A stretch of DNA of 64,000 nt from Thermothelomyces thermophilus ATCC 42464 (taxonomy: Eukaryota; Ascomycota; Sordariomycetes; Sordariales; Chaetomiaceae): the NCBI RefSeq assembly GCF_000226095.1, contig NC_016472.1, positions 62,001 to 126,000 on the forward strand, in the 5' to 3' direction. Made by a program: the position numbers and the translations under genes. Of this stretch, positions 45,573-56,611 are shown in pieces; the stretch's first letter is position 1; each line of letters begins with the position of its first letter. Below the pieces are notes generated by a model. It saw only the letters and a program-made list of their open reading frames with translations. It ran no database searches and was not told where the DNA came from.

Positions 45573-45662
45573 ATGGATCCCGCTCAGAGACCGTCTCAAC
45601 TCCCGCCCTGCCCCGGCCCGCCGCCGAGCAGGCCCTTGCCTCCTCTCCCTAAGAGGAGTTAA
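45573..45662 (+). CDS. Candidate 29-residue proline-rich peptide gene
   Basis: This ORF is not a member of any family that I recognise. The ATG lies in an ideal context (TTCACCATGG) and is the first ATG after a TATA box at 45265, about 275 bases downstream of the likely start site. The leader is rich in CA and CT with few G, as in leaders of abundant fungal mRNAs, and has no upstream ATG on the plus strand. The peptide begins MDPAQRPSQLPPCPGPPPSR and ends PLPPLPKRS; 13 of 29 residues are proline, with one cysteine. A 7-bp inverted repeat (ATGCGAC at 45684-45690, GTCGCAT at 45710-45716) follows the stop. No splice donor that would extend the frame is convincing. Alternatively the transcript is non-coding, or the ORF is a regulatory leader ORF of a longer gene that I could not find. 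Confidence 0.4.
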   Translation: MDPAQRPSQLPPCPGPPPSRPLPPLPKRS

Positions 45663-48176
45663 GGGGAAGGGGGTCGCCAGCTGATGCGACCCATTTCGGG
45701 TATCTAGTCGTCGCATGGTTGTGGTTACCCATCGCTTGGCTACCAGGCTTCGTGCATCTCTTTTCCATGGGAGATCGCCGCGAGCCGCACGCTACCCTGT
45801 CTCTCTATGACCACGCGAGGCTTCAGCTCGTGTGCGCCTTTTTTGCATTGGTTCGGACGCAACATCGGTCTTGTCGCTGCACGCCATCGTACATTTGCAT
45901 GCCTCGGCGCCGCATATCCGGGCATACCACTGTTAGGTGCAGCAGCGCTGCCCCTCTCAGCCTCGAACCCTAGCCATTCATCTGCCACCACCGCGCACCT
46001 TGGCTTCGCACCTTGATTGGCCGGCCCAGCAAGAAAAGACCTCCCAAGAGGGTGGGATCAACCGCGTGCAAACACATGCCTTGGCTGAGCATGGCACCAC
46101 CATCAGCGACTGCAACCATCTTCGGGTGACCAGCCCACTCCAAACAATTGCGGATGCGTCCCGAGAGCCGGCTCAGGGAGTTTCGGCTTTCCACTTTCGT
46201 CTTCAACCCTATCGGCGCGATGCATACGAGCGCATTCCAAACCCTTGTACTACCACCTGGGGATACCAAGTTTTAATCAACGGGCTTTCCTTTTTTTCTC
46301 TCTTCTCGAGCAACGAACATCGGTATTAAGTGTTACGACGATTCGGCAGATCTGGGCATCATTAGAAGGGATCAGTTTCAATTGTACAACTACGAGCATT
46401 TTTTCTGGCTACCGGCGTCATATGATACCACGTCGCCGATACCCCGCAAGGAGGAGGTATAAGGATGACGAGCGAACGGTTGGGGGACTAGGAACGGGGA
46501 TCGGATCGGAACGGGGTTTGGGCTCTTTTTTTTCTCTTATTACCATTTCCCGCAGTAACATTTAGTTGGCAATACGCAATAATAATAGTAACAGCGATAT
46601 CTCATTGCTGTCCTTTTTGACCGTTTGACCCCCCCCCCCCAAAAAAAGCGACCGCGTGACCTGTTGTTCCATCAGATTGCTGCTCGGCGGTTGAAACCCT
46701 CGGTTGGCCTTTTTTCGAGGCCTCCCATCATCAGATGATGGCATGCACGTCATGTCGTGGGAGGGGCGCACTGGAGGGGCGGGCTTGGATTGCGAGAAAG
46801 TTGCAGCGAGGGACGGCCCCGCTGCAACGCTCTCGAGGCGCCCTCGGCAACGTCACGGTTACATCATGGGCGGTCGTTAGGGGATTTCGTGTCTGAGGTG
46901 GACATGCCTGGCTTGCCGCGTTACCCAAGCGAAGGGGGAAAGGGAGAGGGGGAGCGGCAAAAATGCGTGCGTGGGAAGATCTGCCACGCTGGGCTGATCG
47001 CGATACGAAAGCACCTAGGTATGGAGGTGCCTGGTGAGGTAGTGTAGTGTAGGTGATCGAGCGCTGGTCGCGGCCGCGCAAGGTTGGCCTCGGTGGTCCC
47101 ACCCAGGTGAAACGGAGAATCGGGCGCTCCGTCCGATCGACCAAGGCGGCGCGGAGGCGATCGATCTTTTTGCCGCCTTTGCCGCCTCCTGTTCAACCCT
47201 CGGCAAGAGAGAGAGCGAGAGGCAGGAGGATTCGCTTGCAGCCGATGCTCGCTCGTCCTGCCACGATCGAGATCTGGCACGTTTGGGATGCACGGAGTAC
47301 CTACGTATGTACAGGGCCCACCAAATTCCTACCTTCCTTGGCACACTACACAGGACTGGCAGTGTACAGTTCCTTACCGCGCGCTCCGTTAGCGCTTCGG
47401 AACGTACGGAGGTCTAGGAGCGACAAGTGTATGCGAAGCGGCCCGTCAGGGGCTTGCAAGGAGCGACTGCCTCCTTTTGGACGAGCAATAAGGTGCTCAT
47501 TGGCCGCATCTCTATCCGGCTTGGACCCCTAGGGTTAACTACCTACGTCACTTCTGCTTGTTATGGAAAACTGTCGAAGTCCTGAAACAATGAGAAATAC
47601 AGTACCACTGTCAGGTGGATTTAATCAATGAAGCAAAACTCCTAGTGTCATGCGAAGATCGAGATAAGGCCAAGTCTCTTTCTTAAGAATATATAATTCG
47701 AATTATGGGTTTTGTACGGCGCATGTCTGCCCATACACACAATTTTAATTCGTGATGCCGATTTTCAAGGTCAGTGGAGCAGCAGTGGGGGAGCGTGCAC
47801 AATGGCGGCTACATAGTAAGGAAGGCGAGCGGGAGAGCTTCTGGTGATGGCCCCACCGATCTCATTTTGGCACTGCGCAGTGTTTCGTCAGCGGCTTTCT
47901 GGAAAATTTCCTGAGGAGGGGACCCGGTTAGTGGAGTTCCATTGGTTATTCGCTTCTCTCATCAATCTTATCGCCACGTGAAGACGTGTTAAGGCCTGTC
48001 TTCCGGAAACACGTCCACGAGTCCGACCGACCGATCGGCGCGGCCAAAGTGCAAATCCGGGACACTCTGCTCCGACGAAGGCAACCACGAAGAAGAAGAG
48101 CCAAAGCCCTGTTCTGCGTCCCGTTGCGAGCGGACGACGGCTCACTGGACAGGAACCAGACAGGCCATTGAGCGCC
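45663..48176. other. Long gene-poor region, right part
   Basis: About 2.5 kb between the candidate short gene and the Tom37-like gene. It contains a C run and A run near 46630-46648, doubled TAGTGTA words near 47040-47050, a CCTAGTGTC word at 47641 and a 14-base perfect palindrome near 47693-47706. The ORFs seen are short and featureless. Confidence 0.55.
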
Positions 48177-49612
48177 ATGGCGGTGCAACTGCACGTCTGG
48201 GGTCCGGCATTCGGGCTCCCGTCCATCGATGCCGAATGTCTCGCGGCCATCGCATACCTTGCGCAGACCCTCGGCTCCGCCGACTACCAGCTTATCCAGA
48301 GCAGCCCGTCGGCCGTACCGACCCGTGCGTACCACCACCACCACCACCACCACCACCTTCCCCTTTCCGTTCTGTACATACATGATTTGGACCGTTGCAA
48401 AGCTGACCTGGCTTGACCGCAGAACACCTACCCACCCTCTACGACTCGCGAACCTCTACCTGGATCGGCGGCTTCACGTCCATAACAGCACACCTTCACA
48501 CACATCCCCCACCGACCTTCCAGTCCGCACCACAGCCCACAGACGGCAGCAGCAGCACCACCACCACCACCACCACTACTACTACTGCCGCTAGCGCGAC
48601 CGCCGACGGCACGGCCTACACGGCCTTCCTGAGCGCCCACGCCGCGCCGCTGCTGGCCCTGTCGCTGTACGTGTCGTCGGCCAACTACGGGGCGGCGACG
48701 CGGCCCGCCTACAGCGCGGTGCTGCCGCTGCCGCTGCCCTGGACGGAGCCGCCGGCGGTGCGGGCGGCCATGGCGCGGCGGGCGGCGCATCTCGGCCTGT
48801 CGAGCCTGGACGCCGACGCGGCGGCCGAGCGCGCCCGCGCCGAGGAGCGCCGCGCCGCCGCCGACGGCTGGGTCGCCGTTCCCCCCCACGCGACGGCAGG
48901 CCGCGCGGCCGGAGGAGGAGGAGGAGGAGGTGGTGGTGGTGGAAAAGGAGGCGGGGTCGCGGCCGTGTTGACGCCCGAGCAGAAGTCGCGCATCCGCCTC
49001 GAGGAGGCGGCGCGCGAGGTGCTGGACGTCTTGGCCGAGGTGGACTGGGCCGCCGGCGGTGGCGGCCGCCAGGTGGCCGCCGAGGTGCGGTGTCTTGCCT
49101 TTGGATACCTGGCGCTGATGCTGCTGCCGGACGTGCCGAGGCCGTGGTTGAGGGAGATCATGGAGGGGAGGTACCCGGCGCTCTGCACCTTCGTGCGGGA
49201 CTTCAGGGCTCGGGTGTTCCCCCAGGGGGGGAAGCTGCTGCCGTGGGCGGATGGCGGGGCGCAGGCGTCGGCGTCGGCGTCGGCGTCGGCATCGGCTGTT
49301 GCGCTGAGGTTTGTGAGGGCGGTGATGGCGGAGGTGCCGCTGGTCGGGGAGTGGTGGAGCCGGTGGTGGACGGCGAGGAAGAAGCGGGAGGTCCTGGCGA
49401 GCAAGGGGGCGAAGCCGGCGCCGAGCAACGACCTGCTGCTGCTTCTCGGGGCCGGGCTGGGTCTGACCGTCGTCGGCGCGGGCGTCTTCTTCTACCGCGG
49501 CCTGCCGCCGTTTGGCGAAGCCGTCCAGGTCTGGCGGAAGCCGGTGGTGGGCCTGAGCAGCTTCGGGGCGGCCGGTGCCATGTTCTCGGGGGCATTGTAC
49601 GGTCTTGACTAG
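48177..49612 (+). CDS. tom37: Mitochondrial outer-membrane Tom37/Sam37 (metaxin-like)
   Basis: There are two exons, 48177-48324 and 48423-49612, for 445 aa. The 98-nt intron starts GTGCGT, contains an ACC microsatellite and ends ACCGCAG. Sam37 is the metaxin-like subunit of the SAM complex that inserts beta-barrel proteins into the outer membrane. The start MAVQLHVWGPAFGLPSIDAE is the typical glutathione-transferase-like N-terminal domain; LPTLYDSRTSTWIGGF follows the splice. The middle carries Thr, Gly and Ala low-complexity runs (near 48560-48600 and 48915-48950). A C-terminal GST-like segment includes FGYLALMLLPDVPRPWLREI. Near the end, LLLLLGAGLGLTVVGAGVFF is a membrane segment. Identity as Sam37 rather than Sam35 rests on the N-terminal motif and the C-terminal anchor. 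Confidence 0.88.
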
Positions 49613-50252
49613 GCAGCGGGGCATCACAGATGGGCGTTTGGCGTGACCACCCAGAGTGCTTCTACTTTTGGCTCTTCTGGGATATACTATATACATGTAT
49701 GGCTATGACGGGGTTCTGGGTAGACGCAAGGCTTTTATTGTTTACTTTTATAGTACGGTACCGCGACGGTTAACCCGCACCATGGGTTTATAGCATTGAT
49801 CCTGAAAGTGCTATTTAAATGAATAATAAACCGGTTGAAGAGTACGGCAAGTATGAGAAATGAGATGAAAAAGGGGGGGGAGATGATGAAAATTAGAAAG
49901 AGAAAACAAAATATATCAACAAGTCACTCCGCATTCGTGCTCTCTGCAGCTCTGCCGGGCAGCGAACCCTACAGAGTATAGGTAGTGTGTACTATGTATA
50001 GTACTGTATCCGTACTGTACATATGTACATACATACAATACACTGAGAGGTCGCGGGGCTCATTGGAGCCGCCCCTGCCAAGGCGGGCCCGCAAGGTAAT
50101 GCTGTGCGCTCCGTCAATCACCGCATCGGCAGCTCTCTCCACCGAACGCCGAGCTTCAGATTTTGCCCAGACAGCGACTCGGTGCTCGGAGCAACCGACC
50201 TTGAACTTTTTGCGCGACAGGCGCCCGCTATGACGGCGACGTGACCAAGACA
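49613..50252. other. Upstream region of mitochondrial isoleucyl-tRNA synthetase
   Basis: About 640 bases between the Tom37-like gene and ISM1. It includes AT-rich sequence with several GTAC/TATG words (near 49980-50045) and an upstream mini-ORF (listed separately) just before the ISM1 start. There is no other gene. Confidence 0.5.
50230..50244 (+). promoter_or_regulatory. Four-codon upstream ORF in the ISM1 leader
   Basis: ATG ACG GCG ACG TGA ends 8 bases before the ISM1 start codon. If the mRNA begins upstream, ribosomes would meet this ATG first, which could lower or regulate ISM1 translation. The transcript start is not known. Confidence 0.4.
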
Positions 50253-53200
50253 ATGTCCAAGAGCTGGGCATCGACGCTACGACTGCCCAAGTCGACGTTC
50301 CCGTATGTTTCCCCGTTCCCCCGATTCCCCCGATTTCCGGAACTCTCCCGATTCTTTGACCACTCGGACCGCGCAGACTTGCTCACCCTTCCAATCAGAC
50401 CGCGCCCGCTGCCGCAGAACCGCGACCAGTACATCCGTCGATGCGCCGATGACTTGTACAAGTGGCAGGCGGCAAACCGCCCGGCCGACGACGAATTCGT
50501 GCTGCACGATGGCCCGCCCTACGCCAACGGCAGTCTGCACGCCGGGCATGCCCTGAACAAGATCCTCAAGGACATGATCCTGCGCGTCAAGATCCAGCAG
50601 GGTGCGTCTCTCCCCGCCCCTCGGCCTAGGAAGCCTAGGAAGGGGGAAAAGGAGAAAAGAAAGGAAGGGGAAAAATTGAGAAGGAAAATCGACAAGGAAA
50701 TAGGCCAGTCCATTGACGTTCCGTTCGCTAATTCGTGTGTGCGTGTCTATATGTGTTCTAGGCCGCCGCGTCTCGTACGTCCCCGGCTGGGACTGCCACG
50801 GACTGCCCATCGAGCTCAAAGCCGTCGACGTCGCCGCCGGAAAGAGCATGTCCCCCGGCGCCATCCGCAAGGCCGCACGCAAGCTCGCCGCTAAGACGGT
50901 GACGGAACAGATGAAGGCCTTTCGCACGTACGGCGTCATGGCCGACTGGGATGCCCGCTGGACAACCATGGACATGGCCTACGAGGTCCGCCAGCTGAGG
51001 CTGTTCCAGAGGATGGCCCGCCGCGGGCTCGTCTACCGCCGCTACAAGCCCGTCTACTGGTCGCCTTCGTCCGGCACCGCCCTGGCCGAGGCCGAGCTCG
51101 AGTACAACGAGGCTCACGTGTCCAAGGCCGCCTACGTGCGCTTCCCCGTCGTCGGCGGGCACGAGGGGCTGCCGGGGCTGGACCGGTTGGAAGGGCGCCT
51201 GTATGCCGTCATCTGGACCACCACGCCCTGGACCCTGCCGGCGAACCGCGCGATCGCGGTACACGACGAGCTGACTTATCACCTCGTGAGGGCCGGACAG
51301 GACGCTTTTCTGGTCGCCGAGAACTGCCTGGAGCGCGTCGCCAAGGTGCTGCCGGGGGCGCCCGAGGTCGAGGTCCTCGCCACGGTTAAGGGCTGTGAGC
51401 TCACCCGGCTGCGGTACGTCAACGTGCTTCGCGGCCGGTCGGCCGAGCCGCAGCCGTTCATGCACGGCGACTTTGTGACGGACGGCTCGGGAAGCGGGCT
51501 GGTCCACTGCGCGCCGGGGCATGGCTTCGACGACTACCTGGCCTGCTTGCCTCGGGGCATCCCCGTGTCGGCCCCCGTGGACGGCGACGGCCGGTTCACG
51601 GACGAGGCGTTCCCCGACCAGCCGGACCGCTTGCGGGGCATCTCGGTTCTCGACGGTGGCAGCAGCGCCGTGCTCGAGATCCTTGGGGACGACGTCTTGG
51701 ACGTCCACGACTATCGTCACAAGTACCCCTACGACTGGCGGACCAAGCAGCCCATCATCATCCGGGCGACGGCGCAGTGGTTCGCCGACGTGGGTACCAT
51801 CAAGGACGCCGCGCTGGCAGCCATCGGCAAGGTGCGCTTCGTTCCCGATAACGCAAAGAACAGGCTCGAGGCCTTCGTCAAGGGCCGCAGCGAGTGGTGC
51901 ATCTCGAGGCAGCGGGCCTGGGGCGTGCCGATACCCGCCCTGTACGAGCCCGACGGCAACGCGGTCATGACCGACGAGGTCATCGACCACATCATCTCGG
52001 TCATCCAGGAGCGGGGGACGGACGCGTGGTGGACCGACGCCCCCGACGACCCGGCCTGGATCCCCGAGGCGCTCCGCGGCAGGGGCCAGTACTCGCGCGG
52101 GCGAGACACGATGGACGTCTGGTTCGACAGCGGCACCAGCTGGACCATGATGGGCGACAAGCAGGCCGACCTGTATCTGGAGGGCTCCGACCAGCACCGC
52201 GGTTGGTTCCAGTCCAGCCTGCTCACCAGAGTAGCCGCTGCCGCCGACGCGGACCACGACGGCGGGTCCGACGGCGGGCGGCGGACCACGGGGTCGACAA
52301 CGACCGACACGCTCGGCCTATCGCCCTTCAAGACACTCATCACACATGGCTTCACGCTGGATAAGGACGGCAAGAAGATGTCCAAGTCGCTGGGCAACAT
52401 CATCTCGGCCGACCAGGTCATGGACGGCTCGCTCCTGCCGCCCCTCAAGCCCAAGAAGAAGTCGGGCAACGCGGGCCCGGTCAAGGACGCGCTGGGCCCG
52501 GACGCGCTCCGCCTCTGGGTGGCCAGCAGCGACTACACGCGCGACATCGTGCTGGGCGAGCCGGTGCTCAAGACGATCCACCAGGCGCTGCTCAAGTACC
52601 GCACGACCATCAAGATGCTGACGGGGTCGATGCACCGGTCGGCCCGGACGGCGCCCCTGACGGCGGTCGACGAGATCGCGCTGCTGCAGCTGGGCGACGT
52701 CATGGACGAGGTGGGACGGCACTACGACGCGCACGAGTTCAACAAGGCGTTTGGCGCGCTCAACCGCTGGCTCGCCAACGACCTGTCGGCCTTCTACCTC
52801 GAGGCGCTCAAGGACCGCCTCTACTGCGCCGACGGCGGCGGCGTGCTCGAGCCCATCTTCGTCGGCTTCCTGCGCATGCTCGCCCCCGTCGCCCCGCTGC
52901 TGGTCGAGGAGGCCTGGGAGCACCGGCCGCAGTGGCTCAAGGACGACGACCCGGACGCGCTCCACCCGCTGCGCCAGCTCTACCGCGCGCCCCTGATCGA
53001 CCCGGCCCGGCTCACCCGCGACCCGGCCGAGCTGAGGGAGGCGGTGCCGGTGCTCATGGCCGCGCACGCGGCCATCAAGGCGGCGTCGGAGCCGGCCCGT
53101 GCCGACAAGGTGCTCGGCTCGTCCCTGCAGTGCCACGTCGTGCTGGAGGTGCCCGAGGGGGGGCGGGCGCTGCGGATCCTGCGCGCGCACGAGGCGGAGC

Positions 53201-53436
53201 TGCCCGCCATGTTCGTCGTGTCCTCGGTGGAGCTCAACGGCGCCGTCGGGGAGGAGGAGAAGGAGGAGGGGTGGAAGTACTGCCAGCAGTTCGAGCTGGA
53301 CGGGCAGCAGTGCAAGGCCTGGGTGCTCCCGCCACGGCAGGCCAAGTGCCCCCGCTGCTGGAGGTACGTGGCGCCCAGCGAGGACGAGCTGTGCGGGCGG
53401 TGCGAGGAGGTCGTAGGCCAATCTGTTGTACAGTAG
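50253..53436 (+). CDS. ism1: Mitochondrial isoleucyl-tRNA synthetase
   Basis: There are three exons, 50253-50302, 50399-50601 and 50762-53436, for 975 aa. Introns of 96 and 160 nt have GTATGT...ATCAG and GTGCGT...TTCTAG ends and preserve the frame ([34 protein letters not shown]). The class I enzyme charges mitochondrial tRNA-Ile. The HIGH-type motif is [15 protein letters not shown] near residue 64 and the KMSKS motif is KKMSKSLGN near residue 622. The editing domain shows [12 protein letters not shown], and [10 protein letters not shown] and [13 protein letters not shown] are typical. The C terminus has a zinc site, CPRCWRY and CGRCEE, a feature of bacterial-type IleRS and thus of the organellar form. 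The N terminus ([16 protein letters not shown]) looks like a matrix presequence. Confidence 0.96.
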
Positions 53437-53843
53437 GCGCGCGTGTGTGTATTGTGTGTGTTCCGTAATGTATACATACTATAGAGATGTAAGATCAAAG
53501 TTCCAGTTACCGAAATATATGATTATAGGACTAGGAACCGGTTGGTTTGTTTCTGTATCACCGCACCGGTATACTTGGATGTCTTGTTGTCGTCGTCAAG
53601 GGGAGAAGAAGGGGCTGATTCAACAGTACGTACCTCTCCGTACGGTAATTACAAGTACTGTACTATTACATGCGGTACTCCGTAGCCCCACCGATAAGTA
53701 TCGAAAGGGCCAGACCAGAGCACCATCTGTGGGGCAGAAGTTTTCTTATCGAACTCTTGAGGATTCCCAAAAAATTACCGAGAATTACAATTCACATTGG
53801 CCGAGCCCATCGAGAAAACGCAGGCTTTCCAGCAAAGCGTGCA

Positions 53844-53875
<32 letters not shown>

Positions 53876-53897
53876 CCTTTTTCCCACACGCTCCGCC
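53437..53897. other. Intergenic region between ISM1 and ROK1
   Basis: About 460 bases containing the ISM1 3' untranslated region and the ROK1 promoter and leader. It contains a TACTCCGTA word (53676-53684) and a 30-base T tract (53846-53875) ending 22 bases before the ROK1 start. Confidence 0.55.
53846..53875 (+). repeat. Poly-T homopolymer, about 30 bases
   Basis: An uninterrupted T run in the leader or core promoter of the ROK1 gene. Confidence 0.85.
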
Positions 53898-54992
53898 ATG
53901 GACATTCTTAAGGTCCTGTCTCGTGGCATCAAGCCCAGCCAGAAAAACAAAGCTCAGGTTCCTGGAGCTGCGGTCCAACAACTCCCCTCGGCTGGCGCCC
54001 TCCCGCATCCGCAGTTGTTCCACGACCCGGTCAGCACCCGGGGCAAGAAGAGGAAGAGGAGAAGGGACACCCAGGATGAACAGGCAGGGAACGACGACGA
54101 AGAGGAGGATTTGAGCGATGTCGACTACTTTGCTCCCAAGAAGCCCGCCACCGAAGCCGCCCCGGCCGATGCCGATGCCGAGCAAGACGCCCCCAAGAAG
54201 CGCAAGGTCAAGCTGCTGGACGAGGACGAGTGCCGCCAGATCCTGCGCTCGCACCGTCTCAAGTTTACCGTACTCTCCGGAGGGAGGCAGGCCGAGGCAA
54301 AAGCGGAGGCTGGGGCGGAGGTAGTAGAGGCAGAGGTGGGTGAGTCGACGGATAACAAGAAGAAGAAGAAGAAGAAGGAGAAGGAGGAGGAGAAGATGAG
54401 CAAGAAGAAAAAGGAGGCCGAGGACAAGAAGAGCGAGGAAAAGAAGGAGGACCACAAGAAGCAGATCTTCCCACAACCTCTGACCTCCTTTGGCGAACTG
54501 CGGCATGTCTACGATGTCTCGCAGCAAGTAGCAGCGAACATCTCCGCCCAGGGCTTCCGCGTGCCGACCGAGGTTCAGATGGGCAGCCTGCCGCTTCTGC
54601 TCCGGCCAGCCACGGCGCTCAAGAAATCCACGGGTGCTAACCTCCCCGATGTGGCCGACGGGGTCGACTTCCTCGCCGTCGCCCCTACCGGCAGCGGCAA
54701 GACCATCACCTTCCTCATCCCGGCCATCGACGGCGTCCTGAGGCGGCGCGCGGAGCAGCAGCGGTCGAACGACGAGCACGTGCTCGAGGCAGTAGTGGTC
54801 GCGCCGACAAGGGAGCTGGCGACCCAGATCGTGAGCGAGGGGAGGAAGCTGGCGATCGGCACGGGCGTGAGGGTGGTGCTGATGAAGCGGAACCTGCGGC
54901 TGGCGGTGGAGGATGCGGCGGCGGCGGCGGAGGGGCCAAAGAACAACAAGGACGAGGAAAAAGAGAGCGAGAGTGAGGAGGATAGCGAGAGC

Positions 54993-55027
<35 letters not shown>

Positions 55028-56303
55028 CGAGAGCGAGAGCGAGGATGAGGAGAGCAAAGGGCCCGATCGGGAGCACAGAAGAGCGAACGACCGGGTCAAG
55101 CCGCCCGCGAGGGTCGACATACTCGTGACGACGCCCAAGATCCTTCTCAACTTCCTGTCCGGCAAGTTGGACAAGTCCGGCGCCCGCAAGGTCCTGCCGA
55201 CGGTCAGGTCCCTCATCCTCGACGAGGCCGACGTCCTTCTCGACCCCATCTTCCGCAAGCAGACCATGGCCATCTGGCGCGCCTGCACCCACCGAGACGT
55301 CAGCCTGACCTGCTGGTCCGCCACCATGGCCTCCAGCATCGAGGCCCTCGTCATCAAGCAGCTCTCGAGGCGCGCCTCCCGGCAGGGCGGCAGCGGCGCC
55401 CCGCGGCCCCTGATCCGACTCGTCGTCGGGCTCAAGGACACGGCGGTGCCCAACATCACGCACAAGCTCACCTACACGGCCACCGAGCAGGGCAAGCTGC
55501 TGGCCCTGCGCCAGCTGCTGCACCCGGCCTCGTCGGCCGACTCGGGCCCGCCCTTGCGGCCGCCCTTCCTCGTCTTCACGCAGACCATCGAGCGTGCCCA
55601 GGCGCTGCACGACGAGCTCAAGTACGACATCCCGATCGAGGCGGGCGGCTCGGCGCGCGTGGCGGTGCTGCACTCGTCCATGACGGACGCGGCGCGGTCC
55701 CGCATCATGGCGCGCTTCCGCGCCGGCGAGGTCTGGGTGCTCATCACGACCGACGTGCTGGCCCGCGGCGTCGACTTTGCCGGCGTCAACGGCGTCGTCA
55801 ACTACGACGTGCCCACCTCGGCCGCCGCCTACGTCCACCGCGCCGGCCGCACCGGCCGCGCCGGCCGCGAGGGCGGCGTCGCCGTCACCTTCTACACCAA
55901 GGACGACATCCCCTTCGTCAAGAGCGTCGCCAACGTGATCGCCGCGAGCGAGAAGCAGGCCGGCAAGGCCGGCACCGACGCCGCCGCCGTCCAAAAGTGG
56001 CTCCTGGACGCCCTGCCCGACGTGGCCAAGGAGGATAGGCGCAAGCTCAAGGTGCGCGGCGTCGAGTCGCGCCGGACCGGCGGCAAGGCCTCCATCACGA
56101 CCAAGAGCTCGTGGGAGCGCCGGAGGGAGCATAAGCGGGCGCAGGCGATCGAGGCGAGCAAGCGGCGCAAGAGGCAACGGAGAGAAGAGGAAAAACGAGG
56201 TGGCGGAGGCGGAGGCGGAGGTGGAGATGGAGGGAAAGGAGATAAGTCTTCCGACCGGAACGAGGAAGAGGAAGAGGATGAGTGGGGAGGGCTGGATGAT
56301 TGA
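53898..56303 (+). CDS. rok1: DEAD-box RNA helicase ROK1
   Basis: A single exon of 801 codons. ROK1 is needed for 18S rRNA maturation and 40S subunit assembly in the nucleolus, where it helps release snR30-type snoRNA. The start MDILKVLSRGIKPSQKNK and the Lys/Glu-rich N-terminal extension are typical. Motifs in order are the Q motif (FRVPTEVQMG), motif I APTGSGKT near residue 262, Ia PTRELATQI, motif II LDEAD near residue 440, motif III SAT, IV FLVFTQTIERA, V TTDVLARGVDF and VI HRAGRTGRAGR. The start was taken as the ATG of MDILKV because the upstream part of the frame reads through the T tract. An acidic Ser-Glu repeat of about 35 residues (from residue 355) interrupts the first RecA domain between Ia and Ib. 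The C terminus is basic, then Gly- and acid-rich. Confidence 0.96.
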
Positions 56304-56611
56304 ACTTGATACCCACGTATTGTATAAGAAGACGAGCAAGAAAAGAGAAAGAGAAGGAGGAGGAGGAGGAGGAGGAGAAGGAGAGGGAAAAGGAGACGAG
56401 GTATAGTCGAATCATTACACCAACGAGCACTTTGCGGAACCATCACTATACTACACACCGCTACCATTCATTCCAATACGTAGCGCTACGATCGACGAAC
56501 TAGTCACGCCTTCCCAAGTTCCGAACCCGGTTTGTTTTGCTGCCCAACCCCTCCCCCCCCCCCCCCCCAAAAAAAAAAAAAAAAATCCCCTCCCCTAATC
56601 CTACACTCTCG
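56304..56611. other. Convergent 3' region of ROK1 and the SPRY-domain gene
   Basis: About 310 bases with GAG/AGG-rich sequence near 56340-56390, then a 16-base C run followed by a 16-base A run near 56555-56585. There is no gene; the two 3' untranslated regions meet here. Confidence 0.6.

Noticed and set aside
45684-45716. Inverted repeat after the 29-codon ORF as a transcription terminator
   Set aside because: The stem is only 7 bp with a 19-base loop and no T run, and RNA polymerase II does not use such hairpins; kept only as a note.
53775-56339. Open frame of 854 codons on the minus strand opposite ROK1
   Set aside because: An antisense shadow caused by third-position GC bias; the Leu-rich runs are simply the complement of Lys/Glu and Ser/Glu repeats.
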